Shown here in pieces: positions 9,180 to 16,134 of a stretch of 64,000 nt of DNA. Origin of the DNA: Halanaerobium polyolivorans (lineage in GTDB: Bacteria; Bacillota; Halanaerobiia; Halanaerobiales; Halanaerobiaceae); NCBI RefSeq assembly GCF_020711195.1, contig NZ_JAJFAT010000013.1:1-64000 (forward strand), in the 5' to 3' direction. Every line of letters starts with the position of its first letter. The stretch's first letter is position 1. A model generated the notes under the pieces. That model had not been told where the DNA came from. It saw nothing but the letters and a program-made list of their open reading frames with translations, and did no database searches. Made by a program: the position numbers and the translations under genes.

Positions 9180-9518
9180 TTAATTGTTTTTTAATTCTTT
9201 TATCTCATTTTTCAAACTATCTAATTCACTGCTGAGCTTTCTAATAAGATTTTCTAAACGGTTAACTGTCTCATTTCTTCTTTCAACTTCAGCTTTTCCC
9301 TTATATTCATTTTCGGGAATATCACTTCCTCTTAAACGAGATCTAGCAAAACGTCTTCTTGGTCTCTCAGAGGCAGCTCTATTTCTGAAAGCCCTACCTC
9401 TACCACAGGGAACGGCATCAGCAGTAAATCCTGCTTCATCATAGTCAGCACAAAAGCCAAGTCCTCTGCCAGTCATTTGACCTCTACCTTCTGGACCTGT
9501 TCTGTCTCCTCTAGGCAT
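9180..9518 (-). CDS. DUF5320-like small Gly/Arg-rich protein
   Basis: A 112-residue protein. The first half is rich in Gly and Arg, starts MPRGDRTGPEGRGQMTGRG and has two Cys (GFCADYD, VPCGRG). The last 35 residues form a predicted coiled coil (NRLENLIRKLSSELDSLKNE). This layout matches the DUF5320 family, commonly found beside NifX-type and Mrp/MinD-type Fe-S genes in anaerobes; its function is not known. It has its own promoter with two palindromic operators and its own terminator, so it can be expressed apart from the genes upstream. Confidence 0.8.
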   Translation of the reverse strand: MPRGDRTGPEGRGQMTGRGLGFCADYDEAGFTADAVPCGRGRAFRNRAASERPRRRFARSRLRGSDIPENEYKGKAEVERRNETVNRLENLIRKLSSELDSLKNEIKELKNN

Positions 9519-9541
9519 AATTAATCACCTCACTTAGTTTT

Positions 9542-9598
9542 TGAACATATGCTCATTTCTTCTATTTATATTATAACTTTATTTTGAGCATATGTCAA
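9542..9598 (-). promoter_or_regulatory. Promoter with two palindromic operators
   Basis: On the minus strand a consensus promoter TTGACA (9593-9598), 17 bp, TATAAT (9570-9575) drives the DUF5320-like gene. One palindrome, TGAGCATATG followed by TCA (9585-9597), overlaps the -35 box. A second, TGAACATATGCTCA (9542-9555), falls just after the expected start point. This bracketing is typical of a repressor. A related site occurs at 12482-12495. No regulator gene for it is in the window. Confidence 0.7.
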
Positions 9599-9606
9599 GA
9601 ATTATT

Positions 9607-9981
9607 TTAGTGATGATGAGCTGAGCCGTTATGATGGTGCCCTTCTTCCCCATGGCTGCAGTTATTATCAGATTTTGCCAGCTTGCCGTGAAGAAATTCT
9701 TCAACTGCCTTTCTGGCATTGCCTTTTGCACCACATATAACATCGATATTGTTTTTTGCAAAAATGGCAATTGCTTTTTGACCCATCCCAGATGAAATAA
9801 CCAGATCAGCTCCAGCTTCATTTAAAAGCTTAGGTAGTAATCCAGGTTGATGACCTGGGTTTTCAATCTCTTCTTCATTTTTTATTTCTTCATTATCTAC
9901 AGTATAAAGATTAAAAGCTGGTGCATGACCGAAATGAGCAGAAATATTCTCTCCATTTACAGGTATAGCTATTTTTTTCAT
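9607..9981 (-). CDS. NifX/NifB-type (dinitrogenase Fe-Mo cofactor family) protein with His-rich tail
   Basis: A 124-residue protein of the NifX / dinitrogenase iron-molybdenum cofactor biosynthesis family, a small fold that carries metal clusters. It shows the typical start KKIAIPVNGENISAHFGHAP and the GMGQKAIAIF segment. The C-terminus ends in a His-rich tail (HGEEGHHHNGSAHHH) with one Cys, suggesting metal binding. No nitrogenase genes are in the window, so a role in Fe-S protein assembly or metal handling is likelier than nitrogen fixation. It lies one base behind the ferredoxin-ATPase gene and is the last gene before the internal promoter. Confidence 0.88.
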   Translation of the reverse strand: MKKIAIPVNGENISAHFGHAPAFNLYTVDNEEIKNEEEIENPGHQPGLLPKLLNEAGADLVISSGMGQKAIAIFAKNNIDVICGAKGNARKAVEEFLHGKLAKSDNNCSHGEEGHHHNGSAHHH

Positions 9982-9982
9982 T

Positions 9983-10849
9983 TTATCTAACCTCCAAGGT
10001 TTCTTTTATTTTTAATTTCACTTTAAGCATTTTATTTCTCAAGTCCTGATCATTATTAACAAAAAGCTCTCCTTTTTTTAATGATTCTACTATAACTCGA
10101 CTATAAGGAATCTTAGTTAAAGTTTCTATTCCTAAATCCTGACAATAGTTTTCAATTTTTTGACTAATTTCTGTATTTAAATCATATTTATTAATGACAA
10201 GTCCAGCAGGAATTTTAAAATGGTTAACTACTTCTATAACTCTTTTTAAATCTGAAAAGCCAGAAAGAGTAGCTTCAGTAACTAATACTGCCATATCTGA
10301 GCCATTTAAAGAAGCGATTACCGGACAGCCGATACCTGGAGAACCATCAATCAAGATCCAGTCTTTTTTCTTTTTTTCTGCTAATTCAGAAGCCTTTTTC
10401 TTAACTTCACTTACTAGCTTACCTGAAGTATCAGCCCCGGGAATCAAGCGAGCATGAATTATATCTCCTAAATCACTTATTGCTTGATAAACTGTTCCAG
10501 TTTCTATTTCTTCAAGTCTTAAGGCTTCAGTTGGACAAACTTCCACACATACACCACAACCTTCACATTTTAGATCTTTAATCTCAAAAGTCTCAGCAGT
10601 GATTGCCTTGAAACGGCAGTAATCATAGCATTTAGCACAATTTATACATAAATCCTGGTTTTTCACCGCTAATTTAGCACCTTTATAACTTTCTGCTTGA
10701 TTATTTTCTATTTTTAATAAAAGATGCAAATTAGGTGCATCAACATCACAATCAGCTAGAACTAAATTATCTAATAATGAGGCCAAATTAGCTGTAAAGG
10801 TTGTTTTTCCAGTTCCTCCTTTACCACTAATTACTGTAATTTCTTTCAT
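9983..10849 (-). CDS. MinD/Mrp-type P-loop ATPase with inserted ferredoxin domain (second copy)
   Basis: A 288-residue deviant-Walker ATPase of the MinD/Mrp superfamily. The N-terminus has SGKGGTGKTT. Between about residues 60 and 110 a two-[4Fe-4S] ferredoxin domain is inserted: CINCAKCYDYC and CEGCGVCVEVCP. The ATPase core continues with LIDGSPGIGCPV and VTEATLSGFSDL. Such proteins occur with NifX-like proteins and are thought to act in Fe-S cluster transfer. The start overlaps the end of the preceding paralogue by 23 bp, implying translational coupling. Its substrate protein is unknown. Confidence 0.87.
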   Translation of the reverse strand: MKEITVISGKGGTGKTTFTANLASLLDNLVLADCDVDAPNLHLLLKIENNQAESYKGAKLAVKNQDLCINCAKCYDYCRFKAITAETFEIKDLKCEGCGVCVEVCPTEALRLEEIETGTVYQAISDLGDIIHARLIPGADTSGKLVSEVKKKASELAEKKKKDWILIDGSPGIGCPVIASLNGSDMAVLVTEATLSGFSDLKRVIEVVNHFKIPAGLVINKYDLNTEISQKIENYCQDLGIETLTKIPYSRVIVESLKKGELFVNNDQDLRNKMLKVKLKIKETLEVR

Positions 10850-11705
10850 TTTTACCGGCCTCCTCGATAATCTTTGCAGCTAAAGCCTTAAACTTATTTT
10901 CCCAGCCAGCTATTTCTTTAACAAAGGGTAGGGCATTAGAATACAATTCTGCAATTTTTCTTGAAAAGGGAATCTTCATTAAAATTTCTATTCCTTCAGA
11001 ATTACAATAATCTTCGATTAAAAAATCAGAATCTGACTCTGCCTTGTTAATTACTACGGCAAAAGGTTGTTTAATCTCATTTAACATTTCAATTACCATT
11101 TTAAGATCATGAAGTCCAAAAATAGTAGCTTCTGTTACGATAACAGTAAAATCGGTATCTGTGATTGCTGCAATACTTGGACAGCTAGTACCTGGTGGTG
11201 CATCAATAATAATATTCTTATTATGATCAGCTTTTGTTTTTAATTTTTCAATTACTGGGACTGCTTTTTCTTCTCCGGTATTTAATTCACCTTCCCAGAA
11301 ATCTAAATTCTTTCTTTTGTCATGCCGGAGTTTTCCTAATTCTCTTGCTTTTTCTTTGATTGCATTTTCTGGACATACTATTTTACAACCACCACAGCTG
11401 TGACAGACTTCTTCAAAAACTAAAACATTATCCAAAATTAATGCCAAAGCATTATATTGACAAAAATCAACACAGCGACGACAAGCTGTACATTTTTCAG
11501 CATCAATTTCTGGAATTAATCGCCTCACTGATTCTTCTTCTTTGTTTTTTATATCTGGAGAGATAAAAAGATAATCATTGGGCTCTTCTACATCTGCATC
11601 AAGAAGCTGAACATTAGTAAGAGAAAGAGCAAGGTTAACAGCTAAAGTAGTTTTTCCTGTACCACCTTTCCCACTTAAAATTGATATTGATAGCTGCTGG
11701 GCCAT
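10827..11705 (-). CDS. MinD/Mrp-type P-loop ATPase with inserted ferredoxin domain (first copy)
   Basis: A paralogue of the gene that follows it. The 292-residue protein has SGKGGTGKTTLAVNLA at the N-terminus, an inserted ferredoxin pair (CTACRRCVDFC, CHSCGGCKIVCP), then IIDAPPGTSCPS and VTEATIFGLHDLK. The longest frame begins 12 codons earlier with a TTG inside the preceding nifX-like gene; the ATG at 11703-11705, one base after that gene's stop, starts exactly where the family does. The two copies probably form a homo- or heterodimer, as related ATPases do, but that is inference. Confidence 0.87.
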   Translation of the reverse strand: MAQQLSISILSGKGGTGKTTLAVNLALSLTNVQLLDADVEEPNDYLFISPDIKNKEEESVRRLIPEIDAEKCTACRRCVDFCQYNALALILDNVLVFEEVCHSCGGCKIVCPENAIKEKARELGKLRHDKRKNLDFWEGELNTGEEKAVPVIEKLKTKADHNKNIIIDAPPGTSCPSIAAITDTDFTVIVTEATIFGLHDLKMVIEMLNEIKQPFAVVINKAESDSDFLIEDYCNSEGIEILMKIPFSRKIAELYSNALPFVKEIAGWENKFKALAAKIIEEAGKNERNYSN

Positions 11706-11706
11706 C

Positions 11707-12066
11707 TTAATGATGAGCTCCTGGGCCAGCTTGAGCTTCAACTAATTCCCCACTTTTATAATCATTATATGCTTCTTTAAGCAGTTTTTGCTGATCTAAA
11801 TCCAAAACTTTAATCCCAGCAGCTTTTAAAGCCTGATAAGCTTTTGGCCCAAAATGATAGCCCATAACTACATCAGCCTCTTTATCAACACAAAGTTGGG
11901 CAGCAGCAACACCTGCTCCACTACTCTGATTTTTAGCTGTATTACTAATAAAGCTAAGCCGATTATTTTCACTATCTACAATTGCAAAAAATTCTGCTCT
12001 CCCAAAATTCTCATGAATTTCAGTCTCAAAACTACCAACCTTAACTGCAGGAATCAATATTTTCAT
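11707..12066 (-). CDS. NifX/NifB-type (dinitrogenase Fe-Mo cofactor family) protein
   Basis: A 119-residue protein of the same family as the gene at 9607-9981, with MKILIPAVKVGSFETEIHENFGRA and the conserved DVVMGYHFGPKAYQAL. The C-terminus ends AQAGPGAHH. I prefer the ATG at 12064-12066, nine bases behind GGAGG, over the TTG three codons earlier, which abuts the ribosome binding site. It lies between the mrp remnant (stop at 12068) and the first ferredoxin-ATPase. The order NifX - ATPase - ATPase - NifX is symmetric. Confidence 0.86.
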   Translation of the reverse strand: MKILIPAVKVGSFETEIHENFGRAEFFAIVDSENNRLSFISNTAKNQSSGAGVAAAQLCVDKEADVVMGYHFGPKAYQALKAAGIKVLDLDQQKLLKEAYNDYKSGELVEAQAGPGAHH

Positions 12067-12067
12067 T

Positions 12068-12469
12068 TTATTCAACCTCCATCTTTAATTTAAGTGGTTC
12101 AATATTTTCATCAAATCCAGCTGCTTTTTCAGCCAGCCTTTTAGCAATATTAAAAAACTCCTGTGAAATATCTGCCTCCGGCTCATCGAAAATCATCGGT
12201 TTTCCTGATTGACCCTCCTCGGGGCAAGCCCACGAGGTTTGCGAGCAGGCTTTCACTCTATCACTACGGTGGCGAAGTTCCGAAACTAATGGCAGTTTTC
12301 CTAACAGCTCACTTTGCATAGAAGTTGCCAGGCTCTCCCCACCATTTTCTCCAAATATATAGTCTTTATGCCCACACTCTAAACATTGATAATAAGCCAT
12401 GTTCTCGACTACTCCCAGCACCTCTGAATTCATTTTTTTGGCCATTGCACCAATTCTACCAGCTACTTC
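12068..12469 (-). pseudogene. mrp: Mrp/NBP35 Fe-S carrier ATPase, C-terminal remnant with in-frame insert
   Basis: Only the C-terminal third of an Mrp-type Fe-S cluster carrier remains. Homology begins with EVAGRIGAMAKKMN directly after an in-frame TGA (12470-12472). It continues through VLGVVENMAYYQCLEC, which has the CxxC that bridges the cluster, FGENGGESLA and GKPMIFDEPE. The Walker A region and the first two thirds are missing, and the operon promoter now lies directly before the remnant. An ATG at 12443-12445 gives a 125-residue open frame. About 18 residues around 63-80 interrupt the conserved stretch and coincide with a GC-rich palindrome. A translated short protein that binds Fe-S but lacks ATPase activity cannot be excluded. 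Confidence 0.75.
12206..12259. repeat. GC-rich palindromic insert inside the mrp remnant
   Basis: A 54-bp segment (18 codons) interrupts the mrp frame without shifting it. By my count 32 of its 54 bases are G or C, far above its surroundings. It contains the hairpin CCTCGGGGC (12217-12225), loop AA, GCCCACGAGG (12228-12237), a 9-bp stem with one bulge. No second copy was found in this window. It resembles small palindromic elements that insert in frame into bacterial genes. Confidence 0.5.
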
Positions 12470-12481
12470 TCAAATTAGTTA

Positions 12482-12535
12482 TGGTCATTTGTTCATTTCT
12501 ATCTTAACTATAACATTTTTTTAAAATATCTGCAA
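12482..12535 (-). promoter_or_regulatory. Promoter and operator of the NifX/ATPase cluster
   Basis: On the minus strand TTGCAG (12530-12535) and TATAGT (12507-12512) are 17 bp apart. Just downstream lies TGGTCATTTGTTCA (12482-12495), whose reverse complement TGAACAAATGACCA matches the palindromes at 9542-9555 and 9585-9597 in spacing and most positions. It is placed relative to the -10 box almost as at the internal promoter. Confidence 0.55.
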
Positions 12536-12540
12536 GCAAA

Positions 12541-12572
12541 AAAAATAACCGCAGCTTTTAACTGCGGCCTAG
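12541..12572 (-). terminator. Terminator behind the nitroreductase remnant
   Basis: On the minus strand CCGCAG and CTGCGG arms (plus positions 12549-12567) enclose a 7-nt loop and are followed by TTATTTTTTTT. It ends a leftward transcript that comes from the nitroreductase remnant and insulates the NifX/ATPase promoter. Confidence 0.75.
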
Positions 12573-12589
12573 ATGAAATAATACTCACT

Positions 12590-12706
12590 TTACCAGCTTT
12601 CGGAATGGACTATACTTTTGCTGTACCGATCTAAAGGACTTTTTTCCTTTTCAACATTTTTAGCATGATATTTTCTAATACTTCTTCTTTTAAAAATTTA
12701 TTCCAT
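12590..12706 (-). pseudogene. Nitroreductase-family gene remnant (5' end only)
   Basis: Behind a good ribosome binding site (GGGAGG) an ATG at 12704-12706 begins M-E-stop-IFKRRSIRKYHAKNVEKEK. This matches the N-terminus of nitroreductase-family flavoproteins, in which RRSIRK binds the FMN phosphate, except that codon 3 is TAA where a Glu codon would be expected. After about 22 codons the similarity ends, the frame runs 16 more codons to a stop, and a terminator follows. An overlapping GTG frame (12631-12711, 26 codons) also exists but does not follow the homology. The call rests on a short but distinctive motif. Confidence 0.5.
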
Positions 12707-12721
12707 AACACATTCCTCCCA

Positions 12722-12893
12722 GCTTAGATTATTGTATTTAAGCTTTTAACCTAAATATATTATATAAATAGAAAGAAGATATTTTAAAACAATTTTGCAC
12801 AGTTAATTTAACTGTAAAAAAGCCCATTATAAAACCCAATTTTTGCTTGATAATTTAAAATATAGTTTATAATAACATAATTTATGAAAAAAA
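12722..12893. other. Divergent intergenic region without a gene
   Basis: No coding signal was seen. It holds the inverted repeat ACAGTTAA-T-TTAACTGT (12799-12815), a possible operator between the nitroreductase remnant (-) and the Na+ symporter (+). Confidence 0.4.
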
Positions 12894-12922
12894 TTGATGA
12901 TTTTACTTATCTATGATAAAAT
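12894..12922 (+). promoter_or_regulatory. Promoter of the NSS-family symporter gene
   Basis: TTGATG (12894-12899) and TAAAAT (12917-12922) are separated by 17 bp, about 46 bp before the start codon. Confidence 0.55.
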
Positions 12923-12968
12923 AATTAGTAATTTAGAGTAGTTTGAATTTAACGAGGAGGTAGTACAA

Positions 12969-14306
12969 ATGCAAAGAGAAAATTGGACATCGAAACTTGG
13001 TTTTATTTTAGCGGCATCAGGTTCTGCAATTGGATTGGGAAACATTTGGAGATTTCCGTTTGTTGCTGGGACAAATGGAGGAGCTATATTTTTACTTATT
13101 TATCTAGCTGCAATTATTTTTATAGGTTATCCAGTTTTAGTTTCAGAAATGACAATCGGTCGTAAAACTGAAAGAAATCCGGTTGGAGCTTTCAAAAAAT
13201 TAGCTCCAGATACACCTTGGTGGCTTGTAGGTGGTTTAGGTGTATTAGCAGGATTTGTTATCTTGAGTTATTATTCAGTTGTAGCCGGTTGGGGGCTATT
13301 TTATATGTTAGAATCTGTAACTGGTTTAGCACCGGGAACCGATTTCGCCGAACTATTTGTTGGCCATATAAGTGGCACTTTTTCACCTATTTTCTGGCAT
13401 TTTGTTTTTATGCTTCTAACCGTATCGGTTATTGGAGCTGGAGTAGTGAATGGTATTCAGCGAGTAGTGAAAATATTGATGCCTATTTTATTTGTTCTAT
13501 TAGTGGTCTTGATCTTTAGATCTTTAACTTTAGAGGGTGCTGGAGCAGGATTAGAGTTTTATTTAAGTCCTGATTTTAGCCAAATCTCATTACAGACTTT
13601 TAATGATGCTATCTCACAGGCCTTCTTTACCCTTAGTTTAGGTATGGGTGCTATGATTACCTATGGTAGTTATCTTAGTCAGGATGAGAGTATAACTGAT
13701 AGTGCTGGTTATGTTTTAGGTTTTGATACAGGTATTGCTATCCTTTCTGGATTTGCAATCTTCCCTGCTGTTTTTGCTTTTGGTCTTGATCCAGCAGCTG
13801 GCCCTGGTCTAACCTTTATTACCTTACCTGCAGTCTTTAGTCAGATGCCTTTAGGTGCATTCTTTGGATTCTTATTCTTTGCTCTTCTCTCAATTGCGGC
13901 TTTAACTTCTGCTATATCTTTATTAGAGGTTGTAGTTGCTTATCTTGTTGATGAGTTTGAATATCCACGGAAGAAAACTTCCTATATTATTGGATTTATT
14001 ATCTTCTTAGTTGGTCTTCCACCAGTTTTAGGTTATAGTGCACTTTCAGACTTCAGCTTTTTAGGCATGGATGTACTAGATACCTATGATTGGATAGCTA
14101 ACTTCATCTTACTACCAACAGGTGGTATGTTAACAGCAATCTTTATCGGTCATTATTGGGGTACTGATAAAGCTGTTGAAGAAGCAAACAGAAATTCAAT
14201 GAAAGTTAAGGTAGGTAATGTTTATTCGCTATTGATTAAATATGTTGCACCTATAGCAATCTTTGTAATCATGGCTCTAACTATTTTCCAAACTGTTACA
14301 GGTTAA
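12969..14306 (+). CDS. Sodium-dependent transporter, NSS/SNF family
   Basis: A 445-residue neurotransmitter:sodium symporter-family protein, like LeuT, TnaT or MhsT, importing an amino acid or similar solute with Na+. The signature helix 1 reads GSAIGLGNIWRFPF, which forms Na+ and substrate sites. NGGAIFLLIYL, the SVVAGW segment in helix 3 and the SLGMGAMITYGSYL segment in helix 6 follow. About 11-12 membrane helices. ATG behind GAGGAGG, own promoter, own terminator at 14336-14374. The substrate cannot be assigned. Confidence 0.9.
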   Translation: MQRENWTSKLGFILAASGSAIGLGNIWRFPFVAGTNGGAIFLLIYLAAIIFIGYPVLVSEMTIGRKTERNPVGAFKKLAPDTPWWLVGGLGVLAGFVILSYYSVVAGWGLFYMLESVTGLAPGTDFAELFVGHISGTFSPIFWHFVFMLLTVSVIGAGVVNGIQRVVKILMPILFVLLVVLIFRSLTLEGAGAGLEFYLSPDFSQISLQTFNDAISQAFFTLSLGMGAMITYGSYLSQDESITDSAGYVLGFDTGIAILSGFAIFPAVFAFGLDPAAGPGLTFITLPAVFSQMPLGAFFGFLFFALLSIAALTSAISLLEVVVAYLVDEFEYPRKKTSYIIGFIIFLVGLPPVLGYSALSDFSFLGMDVLDTYDWIANFILLPTGGMLTAIFIGHYWGTDKAVEEANRNSMKVKVGNVYSLLIKYVAPIAIFVIMALTIFQTVTG

Positions 14307-14335
14307 AGACTATTATAATTTAACAAAAACAAAAA

Positions 14336-14374
14336 CCTCCAATAGCCTTTAAAGGTTATTGGGGGAATTTTTTT
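14336..14374 (+). terminator. Terminator of the NSS symporter gene
   Basis: Arms CCTCCAATAGCC and GGTTATTGGGGG pair with one mismatch and a short loop, followed by AATTTTTTT. Confidence 0.75.
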
Positions 14375-14394
14375 GCTGAAAGGGGCAAAGTATA

Positions 14395-15561
14395 TTGGCT
14401 AATCAAAAAGATTTATGTGTTCATTATGATAATTGTGGGGGCTGTTCAATTCAGCACCTTGACTATAATGAACAGCTCAAAGAAAAAAAACAAAGTTTAT
14501 TAGAGACTTTTAAAGCAGCAGAATTAGATATAGATAAATTTGAAAAATTAATTGAGAGTCCACAAATATTTGAATATAGAAATAATATGGAGTTTAGCTT
14601 TGGCGATCTAAAAAAAGGTGGTAAATTACAGCTGGGAATGCATCCTAGAGGTAAAAGATATGATGTTGTCACAGTTGATAACTGCCTTTTAGTTGATCAA
14701 GATTTCAGAAAGATTTTAAGCACGATTATAGATTACTGTAGGGAACATGATTTTAAAAAATATCATATCAAACTAAGAGAGGGATTTTTGCGCAATCTAG
14801 TAATCCGTAAAGGGATTAATACAGGAGAAGTAATAGCAAACCTGATCACAACTTCTCAAAGAGATCATGACTTCTCTCCTCTACTGAAGAGAATTAATAA
14901 GCTGGATTTAAAAGGTGAATTGGTAGGATTTATTCAGACAATCAATGATAATTTTTCCGATCAGGTTGTTTGTGATGAAATGATCGTTTATCAGGGCAGA
15001 AAATATTTTTATGATCAACTGCTTGATAAGAAATTTAAAATTGATTCTCTATCATTTTTTCAAACTAATACCCTGGGAGCTGAAGTTCTTTATGCAGAAG
15101 CTAAAAAGTATCTAGATAATCCACTTGAAAAAACTATTTATGATCTTTATTGTGGAGCTGGAAGCATTTCACAATCAATTGCAGATAATGCCGCAAAAAT
15201 ATATGGTATCGACATTGATCAAGCAGCTATCAAGCGGGCCCAAGAAAATGCAGAATTAAATAATGTGGCAAATACAGAGTATATTGCAGGAGATGTTTTA
15301 GAAAAAATTGAGGTGCTGACAGATAAAGCTGATTTAATAATAATCGATCCTCCCAGACCGGGAATTAATCCAAAGGCTTTAAATAAGATAGCCAGCATTA
15401 AGGCAAAAGAAATTCTCTATATATCCTGTAATCCTAAAAGCTTAGCCAGAGATATCAAGGAATTAAAGCTCCACAATTATAAGCTGGAAAAATTTAAAGC
15501 GGTTGACATGTTCCCTCACACTAGACACCTGGAAGTTATTTCATTACTCAAAAAAGATTAA
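14395..15561 (+). CDS. 23S rRNA (uracil-C5)-methyltransferase, RumA/RlmD-RlmCD type
   Basis: This enzyme methylates uridine C5 in 23S rRNA (or tRNA, for close relatives) with S-adenosylmethionine. The N-terminus carries Cys ligands for a [4Fe-4S] cluster (CVHYDNCGGC, later VDNC). The catalytic domain has FFQTNT, the SAM motif DLYCGAGSIS, IIDPPRPG, and the nucleophile in LYISCNPKSLARD. The 388-residue length is short because the usual N-terminal TRAM RNA-binding domain is absent; the frame starts right at the cysteine cluster. TTG start behind AAAGGGG. Which uridine it modifies cannot be told from sequence. Confidence 0.87.
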   Translation: MANQKDLCVHYDNCGGCSIQHLDYNEQLKEKKQSLLETFKAAELDIDKFEKLIESPQIFEYRNNMEFSFGDLKKGGKLQLGMHPRGKRYDVVTVDNCLLVDQDFRKILSTIIDYCREHDFKKYHIKLREGFLRNLVIRKGINTGEVIANLITTSQRDHDFSPLLKRINKLDLKGELVGFIQTINDNFSDQVVCDEMIVYQGRKYFYDQLLDKKFKIDSLSFFQTNTLGAEVLYAEAKKYLDNPLEKTIYDLYCGAGSISQSIADNAAKIYGIDIDQAAIKRAQENAELNNVANTEYIAGDVLEKIEVLTDKADLIIIDPPRPGINPKALNKIASIKAKEILYISCNPKSLARDIKELKLHNYKLEKFKAVDMFPHTRHLEVISLLKKD

Positions 15562-15584
15562 AGAGTTTAAACTCTTTAATCTTT
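15553..15584. terminator. Bidirectional terminator
   Basis: A perfect 32-bp palindrome with 16-bp arms, AAAGATTAAAGAGTTT (15553-15568) and its complement. It overlaps the last codons of the methyltransferase gene and lies 4 bp before the stop of the convergent MntP-like gene. Confidence 0.8.
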
Positions 15585-15588
15585 TATT

Positions 15589-16134
15589 CTAGGCAAAGAT
15601 TATAATTGTTCCTAAAGTAATCAAGATCGCTCCACCTAAATAGTTAGCAAATCTTTCTACTAATTCTATATGTTTAATATAAGAAACAATTTTAAAAGCA
15701 AAAGCAGTCAAAATTGAAGCTATAATACCGATAATGATTGAATCTCTCAGCATCATTAAATAACTTAATCTAAATAAAAGTGAAAAACCAGCCCCCATTG
15801 CATCTATGCTGACACTCATCCCGAGTACTATAATAGTAATCAAATTTAAATTTATAAAAATACATTCATCTTCATTTTGGCAGCCTTCATAAATTAAATA
15901 AATACCAAGTAAAAAAAGAATACCCCCACTAAAGTAATTTGAAATTTCAAAAAAAATTGTGTCTATAAAATGTCCAACTAAAGCACCTATCAAAGCAAAT
16001 AAAAATTGAAAAAAGCCAAAAGAAAAAATTACGGCAGCCCTTTCTTTAGGGGTTGTTTTACTACCACATCCAATACCTAATGCAACTCCTGCAGCATCTA
16101 GACCCATCGAGATTGCAACAACTATAATATTCAG
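15589..16134 (-). CDS. MntP/YtaF-like membrane protein (putative Mn2+ efflux or sporulation-type)
   Basis: A six-helix membrane protein of the MntP/YtaF group. The two halves each carry an Asp-containing motif: GLDAAGVALGIG near the start and MSVSIDAMGAGFSLL in the second half, resembling the repeated DxxxxS motifs of the manganese exporter MntP. The longest ATG frame (172 residues) would cut off most of helix 1. A CTG at 16132-16134 lies seven bases behind GGAGG and gives MNIIVVAISMGLDAAG, restoring the helix (181 residues). A CTG start is rare, so this is a proposal. Monocistronic; whether it exports Mn2+ is unproven. Confidence 0.72.
   Translation of the reverse strand: MNIIVVAISMGLDAAGVALGIGCGSKTTPKERAAVIFSFGFFQFLFALIGALVGHFIDTIFFEISNYFSGGILFLLGIYLIYEGCQNEDECIFINLNLITIIVLGMSVSIDAMGAGFSLLFRLSYLMMLRDSIIIGIIASILTAFAFKIVSYIKHIELVERFANYLGGAILITLGTIIIFA

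Noticed and set aside
9184-9444. Plus-strand 86-codon open frame opposite the DUF5320-like gene
   Set aside because: It is the shadow of a Gly/Arg-rich coding frame, has no ribosome binding site and no family features.
9579-9821. Alternative 80-codon minus-strand frame inside the NifX-like gene
   Set aside because: It overlaps a well-conserved gene in another frame and shows no homology or start signal.
12631-12711. 26-codon GTG frame in the nitroreductase remnant
   Set aside because: It has a plausible ribosome binding site, but the recognisable nitroreductase similarity is in a different frame of the same DNA, so this frame is probably incidental.
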